Counted from the first letter of the stretch, positions 17,507 to 25,983 are shown. The stretch: DNA of 64,000 nt from Paraburkholderia bannensis NBRC 103871 (GCF_000685015.1 NZ_BAYA01000005.1:62001-126000); one strand, 5' to 3'. Numbers and translations: made by a program. Notes: generated by a model from the sequence alone, not told the origin.

Positions 17507-18073
17507 ATGTTCGAACGTCTCAAGATCGCCGCCATCGCCACCGCACTGGCCGCCACCGCTGCCTATGCCGTGTTCGCGTCCACCGCCAGCCCCGCGGCCA
17601 CCGAACCGGCCGCCGTGCAGAACGGTGCACCCGCACCCGATTTCACCGGCATCAATACGTGGATCAACAGCCCGCCGCTCGATCTCAAACAGTTGCGCGG
17701 CAAGGTCGTGCTGGTCGAGTTCTGGACTTTCGATTGCATCAACTGCGCGCACACCGTGCCTTATGTGAAGGAGTGGTATTCGCGCTATCACGACAAGGGG
17801 CTCGTGGTGGTCGGCGTGCACACGCCCGAGCTGCCGATCGAGCGCAGCACCGACAACCTGAAGAAAGCGGTCGCGCGTTTCGGCATCGAATATCCGGTTG
17901 CGCAGGACAATTCGTATGCGACGTGGAATGCGTATAACAACCAGTATTGGCCCGCGCTGTACCTGATCGACCAGAACGGCAAGATCGTCTACAGCCATTT
18001 CGGCGAAGGCGAATACGACCAGACCGAGCAGACCATTCGCGGCTTGCTGGGCCTCGACGCGAAGAAGGGCTGA
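17507..18073 (+). CDS. Exported redoxin / thioredoxin-like protein
   Basis: The product has 188 residues from ATG 17507, chosen because GGAG lies 6 bases upstream (ATG 17495 is in frame but overlaps that site). An N-terminal hydrophobic segment (about 8-25) acts as signal or anchor. The thioredoxin fold of the TlpA/DipZ type has the redox motif Cys77-Ile-Asn-Cys80 in EFWTFDCINCAHT, and GVHTPE then YPVAQDNSYATWNAY and FGEGEYDQTEQTIR match the thioredoxin domain of DipZ closely. It is probably a periplasmic thiol oxidoreductase that receives electrons from the divergent DipZ. Confidence 0.88.
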   Translation: MFERLKIAAIATALAATAAYAVFASTASPAATEPAAVQNGAPAPDFTGINTWINSPPLDLKQLRGKVVLVEFWTFDCINCAHTVPYVKEWYSRYHDKGLVVVGVHTPELPIERSTDNLKKAVARFGIEYPVAQDNSYATWNAYNNQYWPALYLIDQNGKIVYSHFGEGEYDQTEQTIRGLLGLDAKKG

Positions 18074-18099
18074 TGAGAGCGTGATGGAATGCGGGAAGG

Positions 18100-18126
18100 A
18101 AAGCGCGCCTTGAATGGCGCGCTTTT
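18100..18126. terminator. Bidirectional terminator between redoxin and LysR genes
   Basis: AAAGCGCGCC and GGCGCGCTTT pair over 10 bases around TTGAAT. TTTT follows on the plus strand, and the A-run gives a T-run on the minus strand. It lies between convergent genes and serves both. Confidence 0.85.
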
Positions 18127-18132
18127 CTGCAT

Positions 18133-19032
18133 TCAGGCGCGGCCCGCTTGCCTTGTCCAGCACAGCCCCGTGATCCACGCATAAACCGCATCGACCGCCG
18201 CGCAACGCGCGGGCTGCGCCGAGCGCATCAGCCAGAACGGCGCCAGCGCGAAGCCCGGCACCTGCGGCAGGATTTCGACGCGCCCGCTCGTCAATGACTC
18301 GCCGGCGGTCAGGCGCGACACCATCGCGATCCCCACTTCCTGTTCGGCTGCCGACACCAGAAAACGCGGATCGTTGGCCGTCATCGCACGCCGCGTTTTC
18401 AAGCCGCCGCGCCGCAATTCCGGCAGCCAGGGCGCCCAGTCCGGACGCGCCTCGTCAACCAGCAGCGGAGCCTGCGCCAGCACTTCGGGAAAGGACTCCG
18501 AACGCAAACGGCGCGCCGTCTGCGGCCCACAGATCGCCACGGCCTCTTCACCGATCAACGGTTCGCAGATCACATCGGGCGCACGCATTTCCTGCGTCGA
18601 TACGACGAGATCGACGTCGACCCGATCGATCTCGTTGACCTTTTCGCCCGTCACGAGCCAGAGCTCGATATTCGGCAATACGCGGGAAAACTCGCCCATG
18701 CGCGGCATCAGCCAGCCCGACGCGAACTCCGCCGCGCAAACCACGATCACCGAATCCGGATTGCCATACGGCTCGATCCGGTCGCGCCCATCGGCAAGCG
18801 TGGCGAGCGCGGCGCTCACGGTCTGCGCGTAGAGCGTGCCCGCCGCGGTCAACGCGACACCGCGCCCGATGCGCCGGAACAGCGGCTGCCCCGTCCACTC
18901 CTCCAGCTGCTGGATCTGATGGCTGATCGCCGATTGCGTCAGCGCGAGTTCCTGCGCCGCGCGCGTGAAGCTGCCCAGCCGCGCGGCGGCGTCGAACGCG
19001 AGCAACGCCTGGAGAGGGGGAAGTCTACGCAT
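18133..19032 (-). CDS. LysR-family regulator (GcvA-like)
   Basis: From ATG 19032 the product has 299 residues, standard for the family. The N-terminal winged HTH reads LLAFDAAARLGSFTRAAQELALTQSAISHQIQQLEEWTGQPLFRR (about 9-53), followed by a linker helix and a substrate-binding domain. Longer in-frame starts would add a non-family tail and have no ribosome site. It diverges from the agmatinase-putrescine binding protein pair, with a perfect T-N11-A box just upstream of its own start. It therefore probably controls that pair and itself, perhaps with a guanidino compound or polyamine as effector. The effector is inference. Confidence 0.88.
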   Translation of the reverse strand: MRRLPPLQALLAFDAAARLGSFTRAAQELALTQSAISHQIQQLEEWTGQPLFRRIGRGVALTAAGTLYAQTVSAALATLADGRDRIEPYGNPDSVIVVCAAEFASGWLMPRMGEFSRVLPNIELWLVTGEKVNEIDRVDVDLVVSTQEMRAPDVICEPLIGEEAVAICGPQTARRLRSESFPEVLAQAPLLVDEARPDWAPWLPELRRGGLKTRRAMTANDPRFLVSAAEQEVGIAMVSRLTAGESLTSGRVEILPQVPGFALAPFWLMRSAQPARCAAVDAVYAWITGLCWTRQAGRA

Positions 19033-19049
19033 GCGCGAGCGGCCTTGAG

Positions 19050-19068
19050 GTATTAGAAATATCGATAC
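19050..19068. promoter_or_regulatory. LysR-type T-N11-A operator
   Basis: GTAT (19050-19053), 11 bases, ATAC (19065-19068) form the textbook LysR box with perfect dyad ends. It lies 18 bases upstream of the LysR start and about 144 bases upstream of the agmatinase start, which fits autoregulation plus activation of the divergent operon. Confidence 0.65.
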
Positions 19069-19211
19069 TTCCAGCAAGATTCTTCGCTTTTCAGCGGAAT
19101 TTCTAGCCGCAATGATAACGCCAGCCGTCACCCATCGTCGCCGCACAGTCAGCAGATATGAAGAATATTTGTGTGATGACGCCCAAAAGAACCTCGACTG
19201 GATCGCTCAGC

Positions 19212-20174
19212 ATGACCTCGCATCTCACCCCTACCGCCGCCGCCGGCCTGGACGGCCAGCCGCCCGCTCCCACCTACGCGGGCGTGCTGTCTTTCATGCG
19301 CCGCCCTTACACGCGCAACCTGGACGGCGTCGATGTGGCCGTTTCCGGCGTTCCGCTCGACCTCGCCACGACCTTCCGTCCGGGCACCCGCTTCGGCCCG
19401 GCGGCCATGCGGGCCGCGTCGGTGCAACTGGCGGAACTCGGCGCGTTTCCGTGGGGCATCGACCCGTTCGATCACCTGAACGTGGTCGATTACGGCGACT
19501 GTGGGTTCGACGCCCACAATCCGCTGGGTATCCGCGACGCGATCGTCAATCACGCGCGCGCCATCCTGGCGACCGGCACACGCATGCTCACGTTCGGCGG
19601 CGATCACTACATCACGTATCCGCTGCTCATTGCGCACGCGGAAAAATATGGCAAGCCGCTGAGCCTGATCCACTTCGACGCGCATTGCGATACGTGGCCC
19701 GACGACAATCCCGCGTCGCTCAATCACGGCACGATGTTCTACAAGGCGATTCGCGAGGGGCTGATCGATCCCGCGCGATCCGTGCAGGTGGGCATTCGCA
19801 CGTGGAATGAAGACTTCATGGGCGTGCGCGTGCTCGATGCGCCGTGGGTGCATCGCAACGGCACGCAGGCGGCGATCCGCGAAGTGCTGGCGACCGTTGG
19901 CGACGCGCCGGTCTACCTGACCTTCGACATCGACTGCCTCGATCCGGCTTTCGCGCCGGGCACGGGCACGCCGGTCGCGGGGGGCCTGAGTTCGGCGCAG
20001 GCGCTGGAGATGGTGCGCGCACTCGGCCCCGTCAACCTCGTGGGCGCGGACGTGGTGGAAGTGTCGCCGCCCTACGATCACAGCGACGTGACCGCACTGG
20101 CCGCCGCCCATCTTGCCGCCGATATCCTGTGCCTGATGCGCAACCAGAAGTTAAGTCGCCTCCAGAACACATAG
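19212..20174 (+). CDS. speB: Agmatinase-family ureohydrolase
   Basis: The 320-residue product (ATG 19212; an in-frame ATG at 19158 would add 18) is a complete binuclear manganese ureohydrolase. Metal ligands are in GGDHYITYP, HFDAHCDT and TFDIDCLDP; ends such as TGTPVAGGLSS and ADVVEVSPPYDH are typical of agmatinases. It would hydrolyse agmatine, or a related guanidino acid such as guanidinobutyrate, to urea and an amine in the cytosol. The putrescine-type binding protein gene begins 41 bases downstream and the divergent LysR has its box upstream, so polyamine metabolism is likely. Agmatinase and guanidinobutyrase cannot be separated by eye, so the symbol is tentative. The start codon choice is uncertain, as neither ATG has a strong ribosome site. 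Confidence 0.85.
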   Translation: MTSHLTPTAAAGLDGQPPAPTYAGVLSFMRRPYTRNLDGVDVAVSGVPLDLATTFRPGTRFGPAAMRAASVQLAELGAFPWGIDPFDHLNVVDYGDCGFDAHNPLGIRDAIVNHARAILATGTRMLTFGGDHYITYPLLIAHAEKYGKPLSLIHFDAHCDTWPDDNPASLNHGTMFYKAIREGLIDPARSVQVGIRTWNEDFMGVRVLDAPWVHRNGTQAAIREVLATVGDAPVYLTFDIDCLDPAFAPGTGTPVAGGLSSAQALEMVRALGPVNLVGADVVEVSPPYDHSDVTALAAAHLAADILCLMRNQKLSRLQNT

Positions 20175-20215
20175 GAATCCCGATTACCCGTGCAGTATTC
20201 AATGGATCGAACATC

Positions 20216-21316
20216 ATGCCCCAACCCCACATGAAGCCGATATTCGCCGCGCTATTGCTCTGTGCATCCGGCGCAGGCGTGCACGCCGAAGACAAGCAGC
20301 TCAATCTGTACAACTGGGCGGACTACATTGCGAAAGACACCGTGCCGAACTTCGAAAAAGAGTCCGGCATCCACGTGCGCTATGACGTGTACGACGGCGA
20401 CGAAACCCTGCAGGCCAAGCTGCTCACCGGATCGACGGGCTACGACGTCGTGGTGCCCACGTCGAATTTTCTCGCCCGACAGACCGACGCGGGCATTTAC
20501 CAGAAACTCGATAAATCGAAACTGCCCAATCTCGTCAATCTTGACCGTAACCTGCTGAAGCTCGTCGCCAATGCGGATCCCGGCAACCAATATGCGGTGC
20601 CGTGGGCGTGGGGCACGACGGGACTCGGCTATAACGTCACGCGCGTCAAGGCGATCCTGGGCAACGACGCGCCGCTCGATAGCTGGGACATGCTTTTCAA
20701 GCCCGAGTACCTGAGCAAGCTGAAAAGCTGCGGCGTTTCCGTGCTCGACGCGCCCGCCGATGTATTCGCCGTCGCGCTGCACTATATCGGCAAGGATCCC
20801 AATAGCGAGAATCCCACCGACTATCAGGCCGCCTACGAGGCGCTGAAAAAAATTCGCCCTTACATCACGCAATTCAACGCGACCACCTATATCAACGATC
20901 TCGCGGGCGACGATATCTGCTTTGCGCTGAGCTGGTCGGGCGACGTGTCGATGGCAAGCCATCGCGCGCGCGACGCCCACAAGAACTACGAGCTGAAATA
21001 CTTCATCCCCGCAGGCGGCGCGCCAGTGTGGTTCGACATGATGGCGATTCCAAAGGATGCGCCGCATCCCCAGGCGGCGCTCGAATGGATCAACTATATC
21101 GAGCGCCCCGAAGTCCACGCGGCAATCACCAACGAGGTGTTCTATCCGAACGCCGATACCGCCGCGCGCCAGTTCGTGCGCCCTGAAATCCTGAACGATC
21201 CGACGGTCTATCCGCCTGAATCGGTATTGAAAACGCTCTATCTCCTCAAGCCGCTTCCGGCGCCGATCAAGCGGCTGGAAAGCCGGCTGTGGACGCAGTT
21301 GAAATCGGGCGGTTAG
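20216..21316 (+). CDS. Putrescine/polyamine ABC transporter substrate-binding protein (PotF-like)
   Basis: The 366-residue product has a signal peptide of about 23 residues (LLLCASGAGVHA) and the family signature LNLYNWADYIAKDTVPNFEKESGIHVRYDVYD right after cleavage. YDVVVPTSNFLARQ, AVPWAWGTTGLGYN and SWSGDV are the polyamine cleft segments of PotD/PotF proteins, with the acidic and aromatic residues that bind amines. It acts in the periplasm. It follows the agmatinase gene by 41 bases. No PotGHI components are present in the window, so this is an orphan binding protein. It may serve a transporter coded elsewhere or act as a sensor. Confidence 0.9.
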   Translation: MPQPHMKPIFAALLLCASGAGVHAEDKQLNLYNWADYIAKDTVPNFEKESGIHVRYDVYDGDETLQAKLLTGSTGYDVVVPTSNFLARQTDAGIYQKLDKSKLPNLVNLDRNLLKLVANADPGNQYAVPWAWGTTGLGYNVTRVKAILGNDAPLDSWDMLFKPEYLSKLKSCGVSVLDAPADVFAVALHYIGKDPNSENPTDYQAAYEALKKIRPYITQFNATTYINDLAGDDICFALSWSGDVSMASHRARDAHKNYELKYFIPAGGAPVWFDMMAIPKDAPHPQAALEWINYIERPEVHAAITNEVFYPNADTAARQFVRPEILNDPTVYPPESVLKTLYLLKPLPAPIKRLESRLWTQLKSGG

Positions 21317-21349
21317 AAAGCGCCTGGCGCCGACTCGCGCTGCATTGAA

Positions 21350-21391
21350 AAATGGCCTTCCGCTGCATTGGAAGGCCATTTCCCTTTCGAT
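21350..21391. terminator. Terminator between potF-like and tautomerase genes
   Basis: AAATGGCCTTCC (21350-21361) and GGAAGGCCATTT (21370-21381) form a perfect 12-bp stem with an 8-base loop, followed by TTTCCCTTT on the plus strand. The flanking genes are convergent, so both can use it. Confidence 0.85.
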
Positions 21392-21402
21392 CGCGGAATG
21401 AA

Positions 21403-21588
21403 TCAGCTCTCCGACTTGAGCTTCCCACCCGTCGCCCACGCGTCCTTTGGGATTTCGCTAAAGACAATTTCGACCACTTCGGGCGGGCAGGACAAGGTTT
21501 CTACGAACACATCCGTAATGCCGCGCGCCAGTTCGCGCTTTTGCTCAAGCGTCTTGCCAGGGTGCATTTCGATTCGCAGGATAGGCAT
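21403..21588 (-). CDS. 4-oxalocrotonate tautomerase-family enzyme
   Basis: The 61-residue product starts MPILRIEMHPGKTLEQKRELARGITD. After Met removal, Pro1 is the catalytic base of the tautomerase superfamily. The length and the VFVETLSCPPEVVEIVFSEI segment fit the small hexameric 4-oxalocrotonate tautomerase group. CGGAG lies 6 bases before the ATG. The gene stands alone, divergent from a LysR gene, and its start codon lies inside a large inverted repeat. Members act on enol-keto isomers in aromatic degradation, but no such pathway is adjacent and the substrate is unknown. Confidence 0.85.
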   Translation of the reverse strand: MPILRIEMHPGKTLEQKRELARGITDVFVETLSCPPEVVEIVFSEIPKDAWATGGKLKSES

Positions 21589-21638
21589 AATGACTCCGTT
21601 TTCTACCGCGTTCCAGCAACGCGGACGCAGTCATTATG
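21586..21638. promoter_or_regulatory. Nested inverted repeats over the tautomerase start / LysR control region
   Basis: Outer arms CATAATGACT (21586-21595) and AGTCATTATG (21629-21638) are perfect complements. Between them lies a second perfect dyad, CCGCGTT-CCAGC-AACGCGG (21606-21624). The left outer arm contains the tautomerase start codon (minus strand). Any tautomerase mRNA beginning upstream of 21638 could hide that start in the hairpin. Alternatively the arms are operator half-sites for the divergent LysR protein. Confidence 0.55.
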
Positions 21639-21701
21639 GGGAAGCACGAATCATGGATAAACGGGCGTGGGGTTGGGACAGCCTGAACCGCGAGGTATCG
21701 A

Positions 21702-22601
21702 ATGGCGGATAAGCTCGCGGGAATGCAGATGTTTGTCCGCGTCGTCGAAGCCGGGAGTTTTGCGGCGGCGGCGGCGCTTAGCCAGGTGAGCGCCACGATG
21801 GCCGCGAAGCAGGTGCGCGAGATCGAGGAACGGCTCGGCGCGAAACTGCTTCATCGCACCACGCGCCAGCATCAGCTCACGGAAATTGGCGCGCTCTATT
21901 ACGAGCGATGCAAACGCGCGCTGCACGAATTCGAGCAGGCCGAAGCCAGCGCAGCCGAGCTGCGCAGCAGCCCGCGCGGCACGCTGAAAATCGTCGCGCC
22001 GGTCAGCTTCGGCAGCGAACGGCTCGCGCCGGTGCTGGCCGACTATCTCGAACGCCATCCTGAAGTCAGCGTCGATCTCACACTGGACAATGCGCCCGTC
22101 GACCTGATGCGCGAGGGCTACCACCTCGCCATCCATATCGGCGACCTCGATAGCGCGGATCTGGTGGCGCATGCCGTGCACGCCTATCGGCGCGTGCTTG
22201 CGGCGGCCCCCTCCTATATCGAGCGCCACGGTCAGCCGGAAACGCCGGAACGCTTGCGCGAACACGCGTGCCTCGGCCTTTCGTATTGGCGCAAGAAGGA
22301 ATTCTTCTGGACGCTGGTCGGGCCTGAGCGGCAGATTTGCCACGTGCCCGTCGAGGGCCGTTTCAGCGCGAACGATGGCCGTGCATTGCGCGCGGCGGCC
22401 CTGCGCGGCACCGGCATCGTGCTGCAACCGGAAATGCTGCTCGAAAACGACCTGGCCGAAGGCCGTCTTGTTGCGGTGCTGCCGCAGTGGAGCCATGTGC
22501 ATACGCCGATGCATCTCGTGCATTCACGCGATCTGCGGCCCACCGCAATGTTGCGGACTGCGATTGATTTTCTCGTGAAGCAGCTTGCTTCCGCCGATTG
22601 A
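21702..22601 (+). CDS. LysR-family regulator
   Basis: This 299-residue protein has the N-terminal winged HTH (MQMFVRVVEAGSFAAAAALSQVSATMAAKQVREIEERLGAKLLHRTTRQ, about residues 7-55) of the LysR subgroup exemplified by DsdC/PtxR-like proteins, followed by an effector-binding domain with APVSFGSERLAPVLADYL. It diverges from the tautomerase gene with 113 bases between them, filled by large inverted repeats. It ends at a terminator that it shares with the convergent hydrolase gene. Probable target: the tautomerase and itself. Effector unknown. Confidence 0.88.
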   Translation: MADKLAGMQMFVRVVEAGSFAAAAALSQVSATMAAKQVREIEERLGAKLLHRTTRQHQLTEIGALYYERCKRALHEFEQAEASAAELRSSPRGTLKIVAPVSFGSERLAPVLADYLERHPEVSVDLTLDNAPVDLMREGYHLAIHIGDLDSADLVAHAVHAYRRVLAAAPSYIERHGQPETPERLREHACLGLSYWRKKEFFWTLVGPERQICHVPVEGRFSANDGRALRAAALRGTGIVLQPEMLLENDLAEGRLVAVLPQWSHVHTPMHLVHSRDLRPTAMLRTAIDFLVKQLASAD

Positions 22602-22604
22602 ATA

Positions 22605-22638
22605 ACAAATGCCCGGATCGCGCCGGGCACTTGTTTTA
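22605..22638. terminator. Terminator after the LysR gene
   Basis: ACAAATGCCCGG (22605-22616) pairs with CCGGGCACTTGT (22623-22634), with one G-T wobble, around ATCGCG. TTT follows on the plus strand. It sits between the convergent LysR and alpha/beta hydrolase genes. Confidence 0.8.
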
Positions 22639-22682
22639 CAGCGTCAATGGGCATTTACCGCGTGCGCATCATCACAGATGCG

Positions 22683-23726
22683 TCACAGATGCGTCACCTG
22701 CAAGATCGCTTCGGCAAACGCTTTCGGCGCTTCCTGCGGCAGGTTATGGCCGATCCCGCCAGTCAGATTGCGGTGCAGATATTTGCCCGTGAACTTCTTC
22801 GCGTAGGCGGCGGGTTCCGGATGCGGTGCGCCGTTGGCGTCGCCTTCCATCGTGATCGTCGGCACCGTGATGGCGGGGCCGGCGGCCAGGCGCTGCTCGA
22901 TTGCATCGAGGCGCGATTCGCCCTGCACGAGCCCCAGACGCCAGCGATAGTTGTGAATCACCACGGCCACATGATCCGGATTCTGAAACGACGCCGCCGT
23001 GCGCTCGTACGTAGCGTCATCGAAATTCCACTTCGGCGACGCCAGTTGCCAGATCAGCTTGTTGAACGCATCGCGGTTTGCCGCGTAGCCCTGCGCACCG
23101 CGCTCGGTCGAGAAGTAGAACTGATACCACCACTGGAATTCGGCCTTCGGCGGCAGCGGGTTCTTGTTCGCGGCCTGGCTGCCAATCAGATAACCGCTTA
23201 CTGAAACCAGCCCCTTCACGCGCTCGGGCCATAGCGCCGCGATGCAGTCCGCCGTGCGGCCACCCCAGTCATAGCCGCCCAGAATCGCCTGGTCGATCTT
23301 CAGCGCATCCATGAACGCAATGATGTCCACGGCCGTCACGGCCTGCTGGCCATTGCGCGGCGTATCGGCGGAGAGAAAACGCGTCGAACCATAGCCGCGC
23401 AGATACGGCACGATCACGCGATAGCCCGCGGCGGCCAGCATCGGCGCGACTTCGACGAAGCTATGGATGTCGTAGGGCCAGCCGTGCAGCAGCAGCACCG
23501 GCTGGCCGTTCTTCGGGCCCGCCTCGGCATAGCCGACGTTGAGCAGGCCCGCGTCGATCTGCTGGATCGGCCCGAACGACGCATTGCCGCCCGTGCGCGA
23601 GTTCGTCGCGGCGCCGTCCGCCGACTGGGCGTTGGCCAGGCCGCTGAAGCCCAGCTCCGCGAGGCTCAGGCTCGCCAACGTAGTGCCGAGAATCCGACGG
23701 CGCCGGACATTGACGGGATCTGACAT
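22683..23726 (-). CDS. Tat-exported alpha/beta hydrolase (epoxide hydrolase/dehalogenase-like)
   Basis: The product has 347 residues from ATG 23726, chosen because GGAGAA lies 8 bases upstream. A twin-arginine signal is evident (RRRRILGTTLAS, residues 8-19, ending ANAQ about 35), so the folded enzyme is exported to the periplasm. The core has LLHGWPYD (oxyanion), the nucleophile Asp in GGYDWGGRTADC, and a His near the end in GGIGHNLPQEAP. An Asp nucleophile with a WGG context indicates the epoxide hydrolase and haloalkane/haloacetate dehalogenase group. The substrate cannot be set by sequence. An amidase gene lies 183 bases upstream on the same strand. Confidence 0.82.
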   Translation of the reverse strand: MSDPVNVRRRRILGTTLASLSLAELGFSGLANAQSADGAATNSRTGGNASFGPIQQIDAGLLNVGYAEAGPKNGQPVLLLHGWPYDIHSFVEVAPMLAAAGYRVIVPYLRGYGSTRFLSADTPRNGQQAVTAVDIIAFMDALKIDQAILGGYDWGGRTADCIAALWPERVKGLVSVSGYLIGSQAANKNPLPPKAEFQWWYQFYFSTERGAQGYAANRDAFNKLIWQLASPKWNFDDATYERTAASFQNPDHVAVVIHNYRWRLGLVQGESRLDAIEQRLAAGPAITVPTITMEGDANGAPHPEPAAYAKKFTGKYLHRNLTGGIGHNLPQEAPKAFAEAILQVTHL

Positions 23727-23909
23727 GACGCATTTCTCCTTGTTGATCGTTCGGATGTGGCCGCCGATTGTCTGCGGCAAATACAGGCGCATAAACGCTT
23801 CAGCGCATTTATATCGGAGGCGGGCAAACGCCATGTATCCCAATGTGTCTGCCCGCCGTACGTACACACGACGAATCAAAATCGCCGCGAAAACACGCTT
23901 TTTATCGCC

Positions 23910-25310
23910 TCACGCGCGCGGTTCGACCGGCGATGCGGGCACGCCGCGCGCCTCGATATCGCGGCCCGCCAGCAAGCAGAGATCCTCGCGATGATGTGCG
24001 GCGACAATCTGCACGCCCACCGGCACGCCGTTCACGAGACCCGTCGTGACCGCGAGTCCCGGCAGCCCCATCGCGGGCAGCGCGCGCAGCGTCAGTTGCG
24101 CCTCCCAGACGCGATCGAAGCCTTCCTTGCCCTGCATGTCGAGGTCGCTCGCGAACGGCAGCTCGCTCGACACCGGCATCAGCACGACCGCATATTGATC
24201 GAGGAACAGGCGCCACTGGCGCGTGAGTGTCGTGCGGCGCACCAGCGACTGGCTGACGACATCGGCGGGCAGGCCGCGCACTTTCTCACGGGCCGCCGCG
24301 ATCACGGCAGCCGCGCCCGGATCGCCGTCCTTCTCCACCGCATTGACCAGCGCGTCGAAGCCGTCGCCCAGCCACAGGCGCTCCTGCAGCAGCGCGGCTT
24401 CGCGGATCGACGGCACATCGTCGATTTCCTCGACTTCCCAGCCCGCGTCGCGCAGACGGTTCGCCGAATCGCGCAGTGCGTCCTCGACTTCCTTGACGGT
24501 TGCCAGGCCGCCAGGACGCACGCATAGCGCCGCGCGGCGCGGCACTTGCGGGCCGTCGACGGGCAGCGCGACGTACCACGGATCGCGCAGATCGGGTGCG
24601 GCCAGCGCCACGAGGCCCAGGCGCAGATCTTCGATAGTGCGGCCCATCGGCCCCGCCGCCGACATCAGTTGCGCGCCAATCGCCCGCTCCGGCGACGATG
24701 CGTTGAAGGCCGGCACGCGGCCCAGCGTCGGACGCAGGCCGTGGATGCCGCAAGCGTAGGCCGGATAGCGCACCGACCCGCCGATATCCGTGCCCAGCGC
24801 CAGTTGCCCGATCCCCGCCGCGACCGCCGCCGCGCCGCCGCCGCTCGACCCGCCCGGCGTGAGCGAGGGATCGCGCGGATTGAGCGTGCGGCCATGCACC
24901 TGGTTCGAGGTGAACCAGCGCAGCGCGAAGGTCGGCGAATTGGTGCGGCCAAGCAGCACCGCGCCGGCGCGCACCAGGTTGTCCACGGCCGGGCTGTTGG
25001 CCTGGGCAATCAGGTTCTCCTGCGCGCGCAGGCCATTCGTCGTCGCGAAGCCTGCCTGGTCGACGTTGATCTTGGTAGTGACGGGCACGCCTGCCAGCGG
25101 GCCGGGGTTCTCGCCACGCGCAATCGCCTGGTCGACGGCATCGGCCTGTTGCAGGACTTCTTCGGGATGCACGGCCACAACGGCGTTGATGATCGGGTTC
25201 ACCGCATCCAGACGCGCGAGCGCAGATTGCGCCGCTTCACGCGCACTCACTTCACGCGACTTGATGTGCTTTGCCAGTTCTGCAGCCGTCAATTGCCAAA
25301 GTTCAGACAT
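23910..25310 (-). CDS. Amidase (amidase signature family)
   Basis: From ATG 25310 (GGAGGA 4 bases upstream) the product has 466 residues. The amidase signature is complete: Lys in PVTTKINVD (about 80), Ser in GGSSGGGAAAVAAG (about 157) and the nucleophile Ser in ALGTDIGGSVRYPA (about 181), giving the Ser-cisSer-Lys triad. These enzymes hydrolyse aliphatic, aryl or peptide amides in the cytoplasm. Relation to GatA is only by fold, since no gatB or gatC is near. The upstream divergent region has four copies of a GTATCTG element shared with a DUF4148 gene. The natural substrate is unknown. Confidence 0.9.
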   Translation of the reverse strand: MSELWQLTAAELAKHIKSREVSAREAAQSALARLDAVNPIINAVVAVHPEEVLQQADAVDQAIARGENPGPLAGVPVTTKINVDQAGFATTNGLRAQENLIAQANSPAVDNLVRAGAVLLGRTNSPTFALRWFTSNQVHGRTLNPRDPSLTPGGSSGGGAAAVAAGIGQLALGTDIGGSVRYPAYACGIHGLRPTLGRVPAFNASSPERAIGAQLMSAAGPMGRTIEDLRLGLVALAAPDLRDPWYVALPVDGPQVPRRAALCVRPGGLATVKEVEDALRDSANRLRDAGWEVEEIDDVPSIREAALLQERLWLGDGFDALVNAVEKDGDPGAAAVIAAAREKVRGLPADVVSQSLVRRTTLTRQWRLFLDQYAVVLMPVSSELPFASDLDMQGKEGFDRVWEAQLTLRALPAMGLPGLAVTTGLVNGVPVGVQIVAAHHREDLCLLAGRDIEARGVPASPVEPRA

Positions 25311-25640
25311 GCTTCCTCCGTGATGAATGACTGAATCTGTGTCGCTCGCCGGGATCTTCTGTGGCGAACAGCGTGGATGCGATTGAAGCAGCCGCATGTA
25401 TCTGGATTGTGTCCAGCACGCCCGACCCGCGCCGCACGGGCCTTGCGCCGCGCGGGCGGCTTCGTTTGTGTCGCTATGTATCTGCGCTTCGCCCAGATAC
25501 AGGGAATTGCAATAAGGCCAGATTACGAAACATGCCAGATACGTAAGCTCGTTTTAATTCATCAACGCCGAAATCTGCTGGGCACGAGCCTGATGGATCA
25601 CCCGGTCGCCCTCTTCCTCTACCGCTTCAAGGAGAACGTC
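25311..25640. promoter_or_regulatory. Divergent region with four GTATCTG elements
   Basis: Between the amidase (minus) and the DUF4148 gene (plus) are GTATCTGG (25398-25405), GTATCTG (25478-25484), CAGATAC (25494-25500) and CCAGATAC (25535-25542). The middle two form a perfect 7-bp-arm dyad with a 9-base spacer. No gene longer than a few dozen codons is convincing here. The set is a candidate operator cluster. Confidence 0.55.
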
Positions 25641-25901
25641 ATGCAAGTTTCCAAGATCGCTTTGGCTCTCACCGCTGGTGCTGCACTCGTTGCCGCTTCT
25701 GCCTCGTTCGCCGCCGTGCCGGCAGCCGTCGATAACCCCGCCCCGGTGGCGACGCAAGCGCAATCGCAAGCCCAGTCGTGGGCGCCGGCACAGCAAAACG
25801 CCAACACGAAGATCACGCGCGCCCAGGTTCGCCAGGAACTGGTCGACGCCGAGCACAACGGCCAGCTCGACGCGCTGCGCAGCCTGTATCGCGGCAGCTA
25901 A
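25641..25901 (+). CDS. DUF4148 small periplasmic protein
   Basis: The product has 86 residues from ATG 25641 (AAGGAG 7 bases upstream). A signal peptide of about 24 residues (LALTAGAALVAASASFA) is followed by a Gln/Ala-rich linker and the DUF4148 segment ITRAQVRQELVDAEHNGQ at about 56-73. Such small exported proteins are abundant in Burkholderiaceae and have no known biochemical role. The gene diverges from an amidase gene and lies 82 bases before ohr on the same strand. A second DUF4148 protein is at 54.6 kb. Confidence 0.82.
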   Translation: MQVSKIALALTAGAALVAASASFAAVPAAVDNPAPVATQAQSQAQSWAPAQQNANTKITRAQVRQELVDAEHNGQLDALRSLYRGS

Positions 25902-25983
25902 ACCATCGCACTGTTAATCAACCAACGCGCATAACCACGCTGATATCCAGCTCACCTCGTCATCAATCTACAAGGAAATCACC

